This document shows positions 55,529 to 64,000 of a DNA stretch of 64,000 nt, piece after piece (the first letter of the stretch is position 1; the number at the start of each line of letters is the position of its first letter). The notes under the pieces were generated by a model, which saw only the letters and a program-made list of their open reading frames with translations, was not told the origin of the DNA and did not search any database. Source of the DNA: Motilimonas sp. E26 (GTDB lineage Bacteria > Pseudomonadota > Gammaproteobacteria > Enterobacterales > CBDFNC01); assembly GCF_021278025.1 (NCBI RefSeq), contig NZ_JAIBHJ010000005.1, positions 1-64,000 of the forward strand, in the 5' to 3' direction. Both the position numbers and the translations under genes were made by a program.

Positions 55529-57949
55529 TTACGCGAGCTTTTCACATAGGCTAATTAAGTCAGCTTGGATCGCGCCAGCCGTCACTTCACGACCCGCCCC
55601 CGGACCTTGGATGATCAGTGGATTAGTGCGATACCAATTAGTCTCGATGGCAAAAATGTTGTCACATGGCAACAGATTAGCAAAGGCGTGGTTATCCGCT
55701 AAGGCTTCAAGGCCCACGGTGGCTTTACCTTCAGCATCAAAACGCGCCACGTAACGCAACACTTTACCCTGCTTAGTGGCTTTCGCTAACTTCTCGGCTA
55801 ATAGCTCATCTAACAAATGCGTTTTTTGCATAAAATCATCGGCTGAGCCTTGTTGCAATTCCTCAGGCACCAAAGATTGCAGCTCGATGTCTTTCTCTTC
55901 AATGTTAAGACCGGCTTCACGCGCCAATATCAGCAATTTGCGCATAACATCGTTACCCGATAGATCTTCACGCGGGTCTGGCTCAGTTAAGCCTTGTTGC
56001 CACGCCTGATCAAGTAGTTCAGAAAATGCAATGGAACCATCATATTGCTGGAATAACCAAGACAGCGTGCCAGAGAAAATACCACTGATGCCTTGAATGG
56101 TGTCACCCGAACCTTGCAACATGGCTAAGGTTGGCTGGATTGGTAAACCAGCACCTACCGTTGCGTTATATAGCCAATGGCTACCATGATCAGCAAAGCT
56201 TTGTTTTACTTCATTGTAAAACGCTAACTCAGCAGAGCCAGCAAATTTATTTGCCGCAATTACATGGAAGTGACGCGATGCAAACTCAGGGTAATAACGA
56301 CTAACACTTTCGCTGGCGGTGATATCCAGCACGACAAGATCATCAAATGGATGACGCTTGAGCTTGGATAGCATTTCTTCCCAAATGAACGGCTCTGGGG
56401 TAAAACCATTACTGATTTCTTGCGGCTCAAAACCATCAAAATCGACGATGCCACCAAGGTGGTTAAACACACCACATAGAGTGAGTTTTTGATTAAAGCG
56501 TTGCTCTACTTTGGCCTTTTCAACTTGGATAAGCTTGAGCCATTGGCCACCTATGTTACCGGTGCCAAATAACACTAAGCCAATGCGCTTAGGACGTTTG
56601 AATAAAGCCTCATGTAAGGTTTTAAGTAACGGCTCAAGTAAAATCTCACGCGTCACGGCGACCAGAGACAGCTTGCGTTCACAAGCTTGGATAAATTCCA
56701 GTGGCTGAGTCGATAAAGCGCGGTAGAAACGATAGCACTGCTCAGCGTTGTCACTCACACCATTACCAACAAGACCGACCATGCTATAACCAGCACGTAG
56801 CTCGACACTTTTTATTTCAGGCAGTGGATGGGCGTAGGCTTTAGCCACATCAAAAGCAGAGTCCGCCACTTCTGGAGTGTAAACCAAACGAATGATATTT
56901 TTCTTTTTGTCTTGATGTACCACCAGTGGAGCAACAAAATGCGCGCTAAGGTCGGCTTGTAGCGCCGTATTAGCCAACGCTAGATCTTGATCTGCTTCGA
57001 GCTCAACTTCAATAATACATGCCTGCTCGAGGCCAGTAACAATTTTAGCCGCGCCCAGCTTGTGCTGACGGCGTACAATTTGTGTCGAGCCTTCATCAGG
57101 CGCATAGCTTGAACGTAAGCTCAGGCGCTGTGAGCTTTCAATCACAGGCAATAACGTGCGAGCATGGAGCACTGGCGAGCCTAAGCGTGATAATTCAGCT
57201 GCTTCATCAAGGGATAAGCGCTCCATTAACACGGCGTTTTTCACTTTACGCGGATCAGCACTGAATACCCCCGCTACATCACTCCAGATAGTGGTCGAAA
57301 CCGCATTCGCGATGGCGCCAGTGACGGTTGCTGAGTAATCACTGCCGTTACGACCTAATGTCACGGTATGGCCTTCGCTGTCGGCAGCAAAGAAGCCGGT
57401 GATAACAACGCGATCTTGCTCCCGCCCCAATAACTGCTGGGTGAGTTTTTCACGAGACAAGTTAATATCAACCACTGGCTGCACGCTCATTTCGGCACTT
57501 AAGTAAGTACGAGAGTCTAACCAACTGGCTTTCAAACCAAGTTGCTTTAAATAAGTCGCAAGTAAACGTGCCGACCACACTTCACCAAAACTTAGTATTT
57601 CGTTGGTTTGATAACGGTCTAATTTGTTTTCGAGGATTAACGCCAAACGAGTGAGATCGTTGTCCAATGCAGCTAAGGCGTCAGCCTGAAGCTCACCATC
57701 CAACAAATCTGTTGCCAGATTGCGCTGAAAGTCTGATAGAGAAGCAAGGGATTCAGCTGCGGCGTTATCGCCATCTTTGGCATATTCAATAATTTCTATC
57801 AAACGGTTGGTGGTTTTACCTGCGGCCGACACTACGATCAAGTCGGTGCTACTTGAGTGCTTATCAATAATATTCGCCACTCGACGAAAACAGTTGGGAT
57901 CAGCTAAGCTGCTGCCACCAAATTTATGCACATGTCTTGTTTGTTTCAC
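55529..57949 (-). CDS. metL: Bifunctional aspartokinase / homoserine dehydrogenase II MetL
   Basis: An 806-residue fusion that phosphorylates aspartate (first step) and reduces aspartate semialdehyde to homoserine (later step), committing carbon to methionine. The kinase half starts with HKFGGSSLAD near residue 8; ACT-type regulatory sequence follows near 300-450; the dehydrogenase half begins LVLFGTGNIGGQWLK near residue 464. The start is GTG at 57949, two bp after the metB stop. The size matches enteric MetL (810) and its place after metB supports metL over thrA. Confidence 0.95.
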   Translation of the reverse strand: MKQTRHVHKFGGSSLADPNCFRRVANIIDKHSSSTDLIVVSAAGKTTNRLIEIIEYAKDGDNAAAESLASLSDFQRNLATDLLDGELQADALAALDNDLTRLALILENKLDRYQTNEILSFGEVWSARLLATYLKQLGLKASWLDSRTYLSAEMSVQPVVDINLSREKLTQQLLGREQDRVVITGFFAADSEGHTVTLGRNGSDYSATVTGAIANAVSTTIWSDVAGVFSADPRKVKNAVLMERLSLDEAAELSRLGSPVLHARTLLPVIESSQRLSLRSSYAPDEGSTQIVRRQHKLGAAKIVTGLEQACIIEVELEADQDLALANTALQADLSAHFVAPLVVHQDKKKNIIRLVYTPEVADSAFDVAKAYAHPLPEIKSVELRAGYSMVGLVGNGVSDNAEQCYRFYRALSTQPLEFIQACERKLSLVAVTREILLEPLLKTLHEALFKRPKRIGLVLFGTGNIGGQWLKLIQVEKAKVEQRFNQKLTLCGVFNHLGGIVDFDGFEPQEISNGFTPEPFIWEEMLSKLKRHPFDDLVVLDITASESVSRYYPEFASRHFHVIAANKFAGSAELAFYNEVKQSFADHGSHWLYNATVGAGLPIQPTLAMLQGSGDTIQGISGIFSGTLSWLFQQYDGSIAFSELLDQAWQQGLTEPDPREDLSGNDVMRKLLILAREAGLNIEEKDIELQSLVPEELQQGSADDFMQKTHLLDELLAEKLAKATKQGKVLRYVARFDAEGKATVGLEALADNHAFANLLPCDNIFAIETNWYRTNPLIIQGPGAGREVTAGAIQADLISLCEKLA

Positions 57950-57951
57950 CT

Positions 57952-59115
57952 TTACTTCTCCTGCGCCACAGCCTTAAAGGCATGATCTAAATCGGCGATT
58001 AAATCGTCGGCGTCTTCCAAGCCAACGGATAAACGAATAAGGGTACTGAATATGCCCGCTTCTGCTTGCGCCTCATCACTCATGGCGCGGTGTGTCATGG
58101 TAGCGGGATGCGCCACCAAACTCTCAACCCCGCCAAGGGATTCGGCGAGTGAGAATAATTGTAAATTTTCAAAGAATATCTGCAGCCCCTGCTCATCAGC
58201 GTCCAGATCAAAGCTAAACATAGAGCCAAAATCTTTTTGCTGGCGTTTTGCTATTTCATGGCCCGGATGGTCAGGCAAACTTGGATGATAAATCGTTTTA
58301 ACCAGTGGTTGAGTTTGCAAAAAGGCAATGATGGCATTAGCGTTTTCTTGATGGTTACGAATACGCGCACCCAAGGTGCGAATACCGCGTAGGGTCATGT
58401 ATGAATCAAATGCTGAGCCGGTTAAACCCAAACAGTTAGCCCACCAAGCTAAATCCTGACCTAAGGTTTCATCTTTCGTGACCACTGCGCCAGCCACCAC
58501 ATCTGAGTGCCCATTGATGTATTTGGTGGTTGAGTGAACGACTATATCTGCACCTAAATCAAGCGGCTGTTGCAGCGCTGGTGAAAGAAAGGTGTTATCA
58601 ACCACGACTAACGCACCGACCGCTTTGGCTTGCTGACAGATTTTTTCAATATCGACTACACGTAATAATGGGTTACTCGGTGTTTCTAACCAAACAATCT
58701 TAGGTTTTTTTGCAATCGCAGCGGCCATTAACTCATCGTTACCTTGATCAATAAAGCTGACTTCAAAGGCATTTTTCTTAGCGCAACAATCAAATAAACG
58801 GTAACTGCCACCGTAGCAATCGTGAGGCGCAATTAATAAGTCGCTGGGGCCAAGTAACGCTGTCACCAAGTTTACTGCAGCCATGCCTGAGCAGGTAATA
58901 ACACCAGTGGTGCCATTTTCTAATTTAGCAATCGCATCACCTAAGATGGCGCGAGTTGGATTACCTGATCTGCTGTAGTCAAAGCCACGAATTTTATCGT
59001 AGCCCTCAAAGGTATAATTGGTACTTAAATAAATAGGCGGTACCACCGAGCCATGCTGGGTATCTGATTCAATGCCGGTTCTTACAGCTTGAGTGGCTTG
59101 TTTATACTGCGCCAT
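57952..59115 (-). CDS. metB: Cystathionine gamma-synthase MetB
   Basis: A PLP enzyme that joins succinylhomoserine and cysteine to make cystathionine in methionine synthesis. The 387-residue protein has the family phosphate-site region YSRSGNPTR near residue 47 and the PLP Lys in VHSTTKYINGHSD near residue 200. MetB is divergent from metJ with 326 bp between, holding four met boxes. GGAG lies 11 bases before the ATG. Cotranscribed with metL (2-bp gap). Confidence 0.95.
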   Translation of the reverse strand: MAQYKQATQAVRTGIESDTQHGSVVPPIYLSTNYTFEGYDKIRGFDYSRSGNPTRAILGDAIAKLENGTTGVITCSGMAAVNLVTALLGPSDLLIAPHDCYGGSYRLFDCCAKKNAFEVSFIDQGNDELMAAAIAKKPKIVWLETPSNPLLRVVDIEKICQQAKAVGALVVVDNTFLSPALQQPLDLGADIVVHSTTKYINGHSDVVAGAVVTKDETLGQDLAWWANCLGLTGSAFDSYMTLRGIRTLGARIRNHQENANAIIAFLQTQPLVKTIYHPSLPDHPGHEIAKRQQKDFGSMFSFDLDADEQGLQIFFENLQLFSLAESLGGVESLVAHPATMTHRAMSDEAQAEAGIFSTLIRLSVGLEDADDLIADLDHAFKAVAQEK

Positions 59116-59149
59116 TATTTAAAAACTCCAATAAAAATCATATATGGCA

Positions 59150-59178
59150 ACTTTAAGCTAGCGAGAATAAGACGTCAA
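59150..59178 (-). promoter_or_regulatory. metB promoter
   Basis: TTGACG (59173-59178), a 17-bp spacer, TAAAGT (59150-59155) on the minus strand. The -35 overlaps the first two met boxes, so bound MetJ would block RNA polymerase. Confidence 0.6.
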
Positions 59179-59201
59179 CACTTCTGGACGTCTAAACGGC
59201 T
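59170..59201. promoter_or_regulatory. Four contiguous met boxes (MetJ operator) between metB and metJ
   Basis: Contiguous 8-mers AGACGTCA, ACACTTCT, GGACGTCT and AAACGGCT match 7, 6, 7 and 6 of 8 positions of AGACGTCT. MetJ dimers are known to bind such arrays cooperatively, one per box. The array probably serves both metBL and metJ. Confidence 0.88.
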
Positions 59202-59441
59202 CATTATTGTCATGGGTTGTGTTTTGATGAGTTAGTCTACCTGAGCAGGAGGAATGACAAAAATAAAACTTAACAGCCTGAACAACTTCTCATTTCAAGG
59301 ATTAGCAACAGGAGTAATAAAGATCGAGCTTGGCACAAGGTAAAATTATGAATACAGCCTTCTAAACATCTTTACCGATAGATTGCCTATGCTTGGCCTA
59401 GGGGTTAGAATAACCCTGATTTTTGTAACGGGTAGTGAATA

Positions 59442-59765
59442 ATGACGACGAAATGGAACGGTGAATACCTCAGCCCTTATGCTGAGCACGGCAAAAAAAG
59501 TGAGCAAGTTAAGAAGATCACTGTATCCATCCCACTTAAGGTATTAAAAATCTTAACTGATGAACGCACTCGCCGTCAGGTCAATAACCTACGCCACGCC
59601 ACTAACAGTGAGCTATTATGTGAAGCCTTCTTGCATGCTTATACTGGTCAGCCACTTCCTGAAGACAGTGATTTACGTAAAGATCAAAATGATGGCCTGC
59701 CCGAGCAAGTGAAAAAAATTATGCTTGAGAAAGGCATCAGCATCGACGAATACGAAACCGAATAA
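59442..59765 (+). CDS. metJ: Methionine repressor MetJ
   Basis: A 107-residue ribbon-helix-helix repressor that uses S-adenosylmethionine as corepressor. The DNA-contacting beta strand KKITVSIPL near residues 24-32 and the following helix [23 protein letters not shown] match enteric MetJ closely (length 105). It is divergent from metBL and is likely autoregulated through the shared met boxes, and should also act on metF in this window. Confidence 0.97.
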   Translation: MTTKWNGEYLSPYAEHGKKSEQVKKITVSIPLKVLKILTDERTRRQVNNLRHATNSELLCEAFLHAYTGQPLPEDSDLRKDQNDGLPEQVKKIMLEKGISIDEYETE

Positions 59766-59920
59766 CATTTGTGATGCGCTGGTAAGTTACTCTCTCCGGC
59801 GCTATTGCCCCCCTGCATTTAACCCCTCTCGCAAAAAACACATTTTTAATTTTCACCACTTCTCAGCCCGATTGTATCCTGTTAGATTAACAACACTAGA
59901 ATAAAAGCAGGGAGCTTATT

Positions 59921-60328
59921 GTGCGACTTTTCGCTGTTGTAATATGCAGTACATTATCGTTACCACTGATGGCGTTTGCGACCACTAACGAGTGTGCCGA
60001 AGAATCGATTAAAATGGTGGCAAAATCAGATGCTACCGCTGGTATTGTACGTTATCAAAATTTAGTAATTGACTACGAGCAGTGCGAGGACATGGACGAG
60101 AGCTATGCTAAAGAGCTATATGACTTTAGCTATGATTTAACCTATAGCCAAGTATGCCACGGTGAAGAAGGATTTAAACTGGGTAAAGCGGGCAAAGGGC
60201 CAAATCCGGTATGTAAAGATTACGTCAATGCCGGTTACTATCGCCACCGCCATGCTCAAGGCATTGAGCGCTATAAAGAAGATGTGCTAAGAAAAGCCAA
60301 GAAAGAAGCCGCAGCCAAAGCGGAATAG
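59921..60328 (+). CDS. Small secreted protein, function unknown
   Basis: A 135-residue protein with a signal peptide (about 1-20, AFA). The mature part has conserved-looking Cys residues (ECAEE, EQCED, VCHGEEG, VCKDY) and a C-terminal repetitive Lys/Ala helix (RKAKKEAAAKAE). The GEEGFKLGKAGKG and CKDYVNAGYYRHRHAQGIERY stretches recall DUF2799-type proteins, a tentative link. The start is GTG with GGGAG upstream. No operon partner is seen; a periplasmic role is likely. Confidence 0.65.
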   Translation: MRLFAVVICSTLSLPLMAFATTNECAEESIKMVAKSDATAGIVRYQNLVIDYEQCEDMDESYAKELYDFSYDLTYSQVCHGEEGFKLGKAGKGPNPVCKDYVNAGYYRHRHAQGIERYKEDVLRKAKKEAAAKAE

Positions 60329-60470
60329 TCAGATCAGGCCAATGACCATGGTTGTTGGCCAACTTTACACAGCCTTTCATTTACACCAATCAACTTGAAG
60401 ATGCATTTTTTTAAAGCACCTCATGATGCAATCTTTCGTTCGTTTAAATTCAGCATAATTTTTAGGCATT

Positions 60471-60494
60471 AAAAAAGGCCGCCGAAGCGACCTT
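60471..60494 (-). terminator. Rho-independent terminator of tuf
   Basis: On the minus strand AAGGTCGC-TTCG-GCGGCCTT (one G-U pair) then TTTTTT. It lies about 27 bases past the tuf stop. Confidence 0.92.
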
Positions 60495-60520
60495 GTTAGC
60501 GTGTTCTTAATCAATCGAAC

Positions 60521-61705
60521 TTATTCGATGATTGAAGATACAACACCAGCGCCTACTGTACGGCCACCTTCACGGATAGCGAAACGTAGACCTTCATCCA
60601 TTGCTACTGGAGCGATTAGCTCTACAACGAATTTAAGGTTGTCACCAGGCATTACCATTTCTACACCTTCTGGAAGCTCTACAGCACCAGTGATGTCAGT
60701 TGTACGGAAGTAGAACTGTGGACGGTAACCTTTGAAGAATGGAGTATGACGGCCACCTTCATCTTTGCTTAGTACGTATACTTCTGATTCGAACTTAGTG
60801 TGTGGCGTGATTGAACCAGGCTTAGCTAGTACTTGACCACGTTCAACGTCTTCACGCTTAGTACCACGTAGAAGGATACCACAGTTCTCACCTGCACGAC
60901 CTTCGTCAAGCAGTTTACGGAACATTTCAACACCCGTACAAGTCGTCTTAGTTGTTTCTTTGATACCAACGATTTCTACTTCGTCTTGTACACGAACGAT
61001 ACCCGCTTCGATACGACCAGTTACAACAGTACCACGACCTTGGATAGAGAATACGTCTTCGATAGGCATGATGAATGGCTTATCGATTTCACGCTCTGGC
61101 TCTGGGATGTAAGTGTCTAGTGCTTCTGCAAGCTCAAGTACTTTCGCTTCCCATGCTTCGTCGCCTTCAAGTGCTTTAAGCGCAGAACCTTGGATTAACG
61201 GCAGGTCATCACCTGGGAAATCGTACTCAGATAGCAGTTCACGAACTTCCATTTCTACTAGCTCTAGTAGTTCTTCGTCGTCAACCATGTCACATTTGTT
61301 CATGAATACGATGATGTATGGAACACCAACTTGACGAGAAAGTAGGATGTGCTCACGCGTTTGTGGCATTGGGCCATCAGTCGCAGCTACTACTAGGATA
61401 GCGCCGTCCATTTGAGCAGCACCAGTGATCATGTTTTTAACATAATCGGCGTGTCCTGGACAGTCTACGTGTGCGTAGTGACGAGTCGGTGTGTCGTACT
61501 CGATGTGAGAAGTATTGATTGTAATACCGCGCTCACGCTCTTCAGGTGCATTATCGATAGATGCGAAATCTTTAGTTTCACCACCGTAAGCTTTGGTAAG
61601 AACCGATGAAATAGCAGCGGTTAGAGTTGTTTTACCATGGTCAACGTGACCAATGGTGCCCACGTTTACGTGAGGCTTATTACGTTCAAATTTAGCTTTA
61701 GACAC
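60521..61705 (-). CDS. tuf: Translation elongation factor Tu
   Basis: Delivers aminoacyl-tRNA to the ribosome as a GTP complex. The 394-residue protein carries the GTPase motifs GHVDHGKT (residues 19-26), DCPGHADY near 81 and NKCD near 136, all intact, and standard domains 2 and 3. The start is GTG. It lies 89 bp after fusA, the usual end of the str operon, and is followed by a terminator with a UUCG loop. Confidence 0.98.
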   Translation of the reverse strand: MSKAKFERNKPHVNVGTIGHVDHGKTTLTAAISSVLTKAYGGETKDFASIDNAPEERERGITINTSHIEYDTPTRHYAHVDCPGHADYVKNMITGAAQMDGAILVVAATDGPMPQTREHILLSRQVGVPYIIVFMNKCDMVDDEELLELVEMEVRELLSEYDFPGDDLPLIQGSALKALEGDEAWEAKVLELAEALDTYIPEPEREIDKPFIMPIEDVFSIQGRGTVVTGRIEAGIVRVQDEVEIVGIKETTKTTCTGVEMFRKLLDEGRAGENCGILLRGTKREDVERGQVLAKPGSITPHTKFESEVYVLSKDEGGRHTPFFKGYRPQFYFRTTDITGAVELPEGVEMVMPGDNLKFVVELIAPVAMDEGLRFAIREGGRTVGAGVVSSIIE

Positions 61706-61794
61706 GACGTGTACCTTCTTTTCTAAGTGTTAGCCCATGTTGTTATGGGCCATCAAATTACATAAAACAGAGACGGGATAATTCCCTGCTCCGA

Positions 61795-63888
61795 TTACTT
61801 CGCTTCAATGATAGCGTCAGCGATGTTTTTAGGTGCTTCATTATACTCTTTGAATTCCATAGAGTATGAAGCGCGGCCCTGTGTGGCAGAACGCACGTCG
61901 GTAGCATAACCGAACATTTCTGCTAACGGAACCTTAGCTCGGATGATTTTTAAGCCAGCTGGACCTTCATCCATGCCTTCAATCATACCGCGACGACGGT
62001 TCAAGTCACCAACTACATCACCCATCCAATCTTCAGGGGTAGTCACTTCAACCTTCATCATAGGCTCTAGAATAACCGGATCAGCTTCTAACGCACCGTT
62101 TCTAAAGCCCATTGCTCCAGCGATCTTAAACGCCATTTCATTGGAGTCAACATCGTGGAATGAACCATCAAACAGGGTTACTTTAACGTCTAGCATTGGA
62201 AAACCAGCCAGTACCCCTTGGTCCATTTGTTCTTTACAGCCTTTGTCAACGGCAGGGATAAAGTCCTTTGGAACAGTGCCCCCAACAATTTCGTTAACAA
62301 ATTCGTAACCAGTACCCGCTGGTAATGGTTCCATCTTCAACCAAACGTGGCCATACTGACCTTTACCGCCTGATTGACGAATGAACTTGCCTTCAACTTT
62401 TACCGTTTTACGGATAGCTTCACGATAAGCAACCTGAGGTTTACCTACGTTACAGTCAACGCTGAATTCACGCTTCATTCGATCAACGATGATATCTAGG
62501 TGTAGCTCACCCATGCCAGAAATCAATGTCTGGCCCGATTCAGCATCGGTTTCAACGCGAAATGATGGATCTTCTGCTGCTAGTTTCTGCAGCGCAATAC
62601 CCATTTTCTCTTGGTCAGCCTTGGTTCTTGGCTCAACCGCAATCTGGATCACCGGATCAGGAAACTCCATGCGTTCTAAGATAACTTTGTTATCCATATC
62701 ACATAGCGTGTCACCGGTAGTGACATCTTTGAGCCCAATAGCAGCAGCTATGTCGCCCGCATGGATTTGTTTTAATTCTTTTCTGTCGTTGGCATGCATT
62801 TGTACAATGCGGCCAAAGCGCTCACGCTTTTGTTTTACTGAGTTGTAAACAGCATCACCTGTATTTACCACACCAGAATACACACGCAAAAAGGTCAACG
62901 TGCCCACAAACGGATCTGTTGCAATTTTGAATGCAAGCGCTGCAAACGGTTCGTCATCGGAAGAAATACGCGTTACTTCGTTATCATGCTCATCAACACC
63001 TGTGATGGCTTTAACTTGGTTAGGAGCAGGAAGATATTCCACCACTGCATCCAATACTGCTTGCACACCTTTGTTTTTAAAGGCACTACCACAACAAGCA
63101 AGAACGATTTCGTTATTGATTGTACGTTGACGAAGTCCGGCTTTGATTTCTTGTTCTGACAGTTCACCTTCTTCAAGGTATTTTTCCATCAGCTCATCAG
63201 ATGCTTCAGCTGCACTTTCTACCATGTATTCACGCATTTCTTCAGCTTTTGCTTGAAGGTCAGCAGGAATATCGGAGTATTCAAAAGTCATGCCCTGATC
63301 ATCTTCATTCCAGTTAATCGCCTTCATTTTTACTAAGTCGATTACACCGTGAAAATCTTCTTCAGAACCAATATTTAATTGAATTGGTACACATACTGCG
63401 CCCAAACGATTGCGAATTTGCTCGACAACACGTTCAAAGTTGGCACCCGCACGGTCCATCTTGTTAACAAATACCATGCGAGGCACTTCGTATTTGTCAG
63501 CTTGACGCCAAACGGTTTCTGATTGAGGTTCCACACCAGACGAACCACAAAACACCACAACAGCACCATCGAGTACACGCAAAGAGCGTTCTACTTCAAT
63601 CGTAAAGTCAACGTGTCCTGGAGTATCGATGATATTAATACGATGTTCATCGAATTGAGCTTCCATACCACGCCAGAATGTGGTGGTAGCAGCAGAAGTG
63701 ATAGTAATACCACGCTCTTGCTCTTGCTCCATCCAGTCCATGGTCGCAGCGCCGTCATGTACTTCACCAATTTTGTGAGACAAGCCGGTATAAAAAAGCA
63801 CGCGTTCGGTAGTGGTAGTTTTGCCTGCGTCAACATGAGCACAAATACCAATATTCCGGTAACGCTCTAAGGGAGTTGTACGAGCCAC
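61795..63888 (-). CDS. fusA: Translation elongation factor G
   Basis: A 697-residue GTPase that drives translocation on the ribosome. Motifs [13 protein letters not shown] (P-loop near 17), DTPGHVDF near 90 and NKMDRAGA near 144 are intact. Its upstream gene is rpsG, so this is the str-operon copy of EF-G. The start is GTG with GAGGAA 7 bases upstream. The size is a few residues shorter than the E. coli factor (704). Confidence 0.97.
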   Translation of the reverse strand: MARTTPLERYRNIGICAHVDAGKTTTTERVLFYTGLSHKIGEVHDGAATMDWMEQEQERGITITSAATTTFWRGMEAQFDEHRINIIDTPGHVDFTIEVERSLRVLDGAVVVFCGSSGVEPQSETVWRQADKYEVPRMVFVNKMDRAGANFERVVEQIRNRLGAVCVPIQLNIGSEEDFHGVIDLVKMKAINWNEDDQGMTFEYSDIPADLQAKAEEMREYMVESAAEASDELMEKYLEEGELSEQEIKAGLRQRTINNEIVLACCGSAFKNKGVQAVLDAVVEYLPAPNQVKAITGVDEHDNEVTRISSDDEPFAALAFKIATDPFVGTLTFLRVYSGVVNTGDAVYNSVKQKRERFGRIVQMHANDRKELKQIHAGDIAAAIGLKDVTTGDTLCDMDNKVILERMEFPDPVIQIAVEPRTKADQEKMGIALQKLAAEDPSFRVETDAESGQTLISGMGELHLDIIVDRMKREFSVDCNVGKPQVAYREAIRKTVKVEGKFIRQSGGKGQYGHVWLKMEPLPAGTGYEFVNEIVGGTVPKDFIPAVDKGCKEQMDQGVLAGFPMLDVKVTLFDGSFHDVDSNEMAFKIAGAMGFRNGALEADPVILEPMMKVEVTTPEDWMGDVVGDLNRRRGMIEGMDEGPAGLKIIRAKVPLAEMFGYATDVRSATQGRASYSMEFKEYNEAPKNIADAIIEAK

Positions 63889-63907
63889 AATATTTCCTCT
63901 TAACTAA

Positions 63908-63936
63908 AGGAACGCTTAATAAATAAGCGCTCCTTC
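63908..63936 (-). other. Hairpin in the rpsG-fusA gap
   Basis: AAGGAACGCTTA-loop-TAAGCGCTCCTT: a 12-bp stem with one mismatch, 20 bases from the fusA start codon. It may affect fusA expression or processing of the str mRNA. Confidence 0.45.
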
Positions 63937-63950
63937 AGATAACAACTAAC

Positions 63951-63969
63951 GGCGTGGACTAGCCACGCC
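63951..63969 (-). other. Second hairpin just past rpsG
   Basis: GGCGTGG-ACTAG-CCACGCC, a 7-bp GC-rich stem 7 bases after the rpsG stop, without a T run, so it is not a clear terminator. Together with the hairpin at 63908-63936 it makes a two-stem linker in the str mRNA. Confidence 0.45.
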
Positions 63970-63975
63970 ATAATA

Positions 63976-64000
63976 TTACCAGCGGTAATGTGCAAACGCT
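63976..64000 (-). CDS. rpsG: 30S ribosomal protein S7, last codons only (runs off the right edge)
   Basis: On the minus strand the last bases read Ala-Phe-Ala-His-Tyr-Arg-Trp-stop, the conserved C-terminus of enteric S7. The gene continues beyond the window. Its position before fusA and tuf is that of the str operon. Confidence 0.85.

Noticed and set aside
55529-57949. Assignment as thrA
   Set aside because: Its place directly after metB with a shared operator and its length fit metL.

Overview
The window is a continuous piece of a gammaproteobacterial chromosome, most likely from a marine member of the Alteromonadales or a near relative. The evidence is the gene order pepQ-yigZ-trkH-hemG-16S rRNA shared with enterics, a fused argH-argA gene as in marine gammaproteobacteria, a MetJ regulon, a str operon end (rpsG-fusA-tuf) and an NqrM-type protein. 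No single gene fixes the genus. The window opens inside an rRNA operon (16S 5' end, minus strand, with two promoters and boxA) and closes inside rpsG (minus strand).

Left part (0.4-21 kb): conserved housekeeping genes. hemG, trkH, yigZ and pepQ are followed by a GGDEF protein, a two-gene di-haem/copper pair (MbnH/MbnP-like), a glutaredoxin, an alpha carbonic anhydrase and a small monooxygenase-fold protein. Then comes the arginine block argCBFG-argHA, divergent from argE across a control region with two tandem ArgR boxes, and ppc with a clear promoter and terminator.

Middle (21-39.4 kb): a complete aryl polyene (APE) pigment cluster. A leftward arm has a halogenase/hydroxylase-like flavoenzyme, a methyltransferase and a lipoprotein. 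A rightward arm has a KS-like chain length factor, acyltransferase, two ACPs, a membrane protein, an AMP ligase, a dehydratase, a glycosyltransferase, an LpxL-type acyltransferase, a MIO ammonia lyase, a thioesterase, a LolA-like protein, an MMPL exporter, a DUF3261 lipoprotein, a ketosynthase, a dehydratase, a ketoreductase and a second ketosynthase. Together these would make an aryl starter, extend it to a polyene, attach it to a lipid-like anchor and export it to the outer membrane.

39.4-55.4 kb is accessory and regulatory: an unexplained 276-bp block, a tight DUF134/NifX-like/NqrM-like operon divergent from a PaaI thioesterase and an MBL-fold hydrolase, a lipoprotein alpha/beta hydrolase, an orphan LuxR-type receptor, a Crp-like regulator beside an SDR-TVP38 pair, a serine hydrolase, a CYTH protein, two AraC regulators, metF, a GNAT-nitrilase fusion, and REP-like palindromes. 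The strongest new signal lies just downstream of the luxR stop: a 20-bp lux-box-like dyad, a -10 element at the spacing seen in luxI promoters, and an unlisted 44-codon ORF with a good ribosome binding site, in the place where a luxI gene would normally sit.

Right end (55.5-64 kb): metBL divergent from metJ across four contiguous met boxes, a small secreted protein, then tuf, fusA and the last codons of rpsG. In enterics the ppc-argECBH and metJ-metBL-metF blocks lie in the same chromosomal neighbourhood, so the APE cluster and the accessory genes appear to have accumulated between them.
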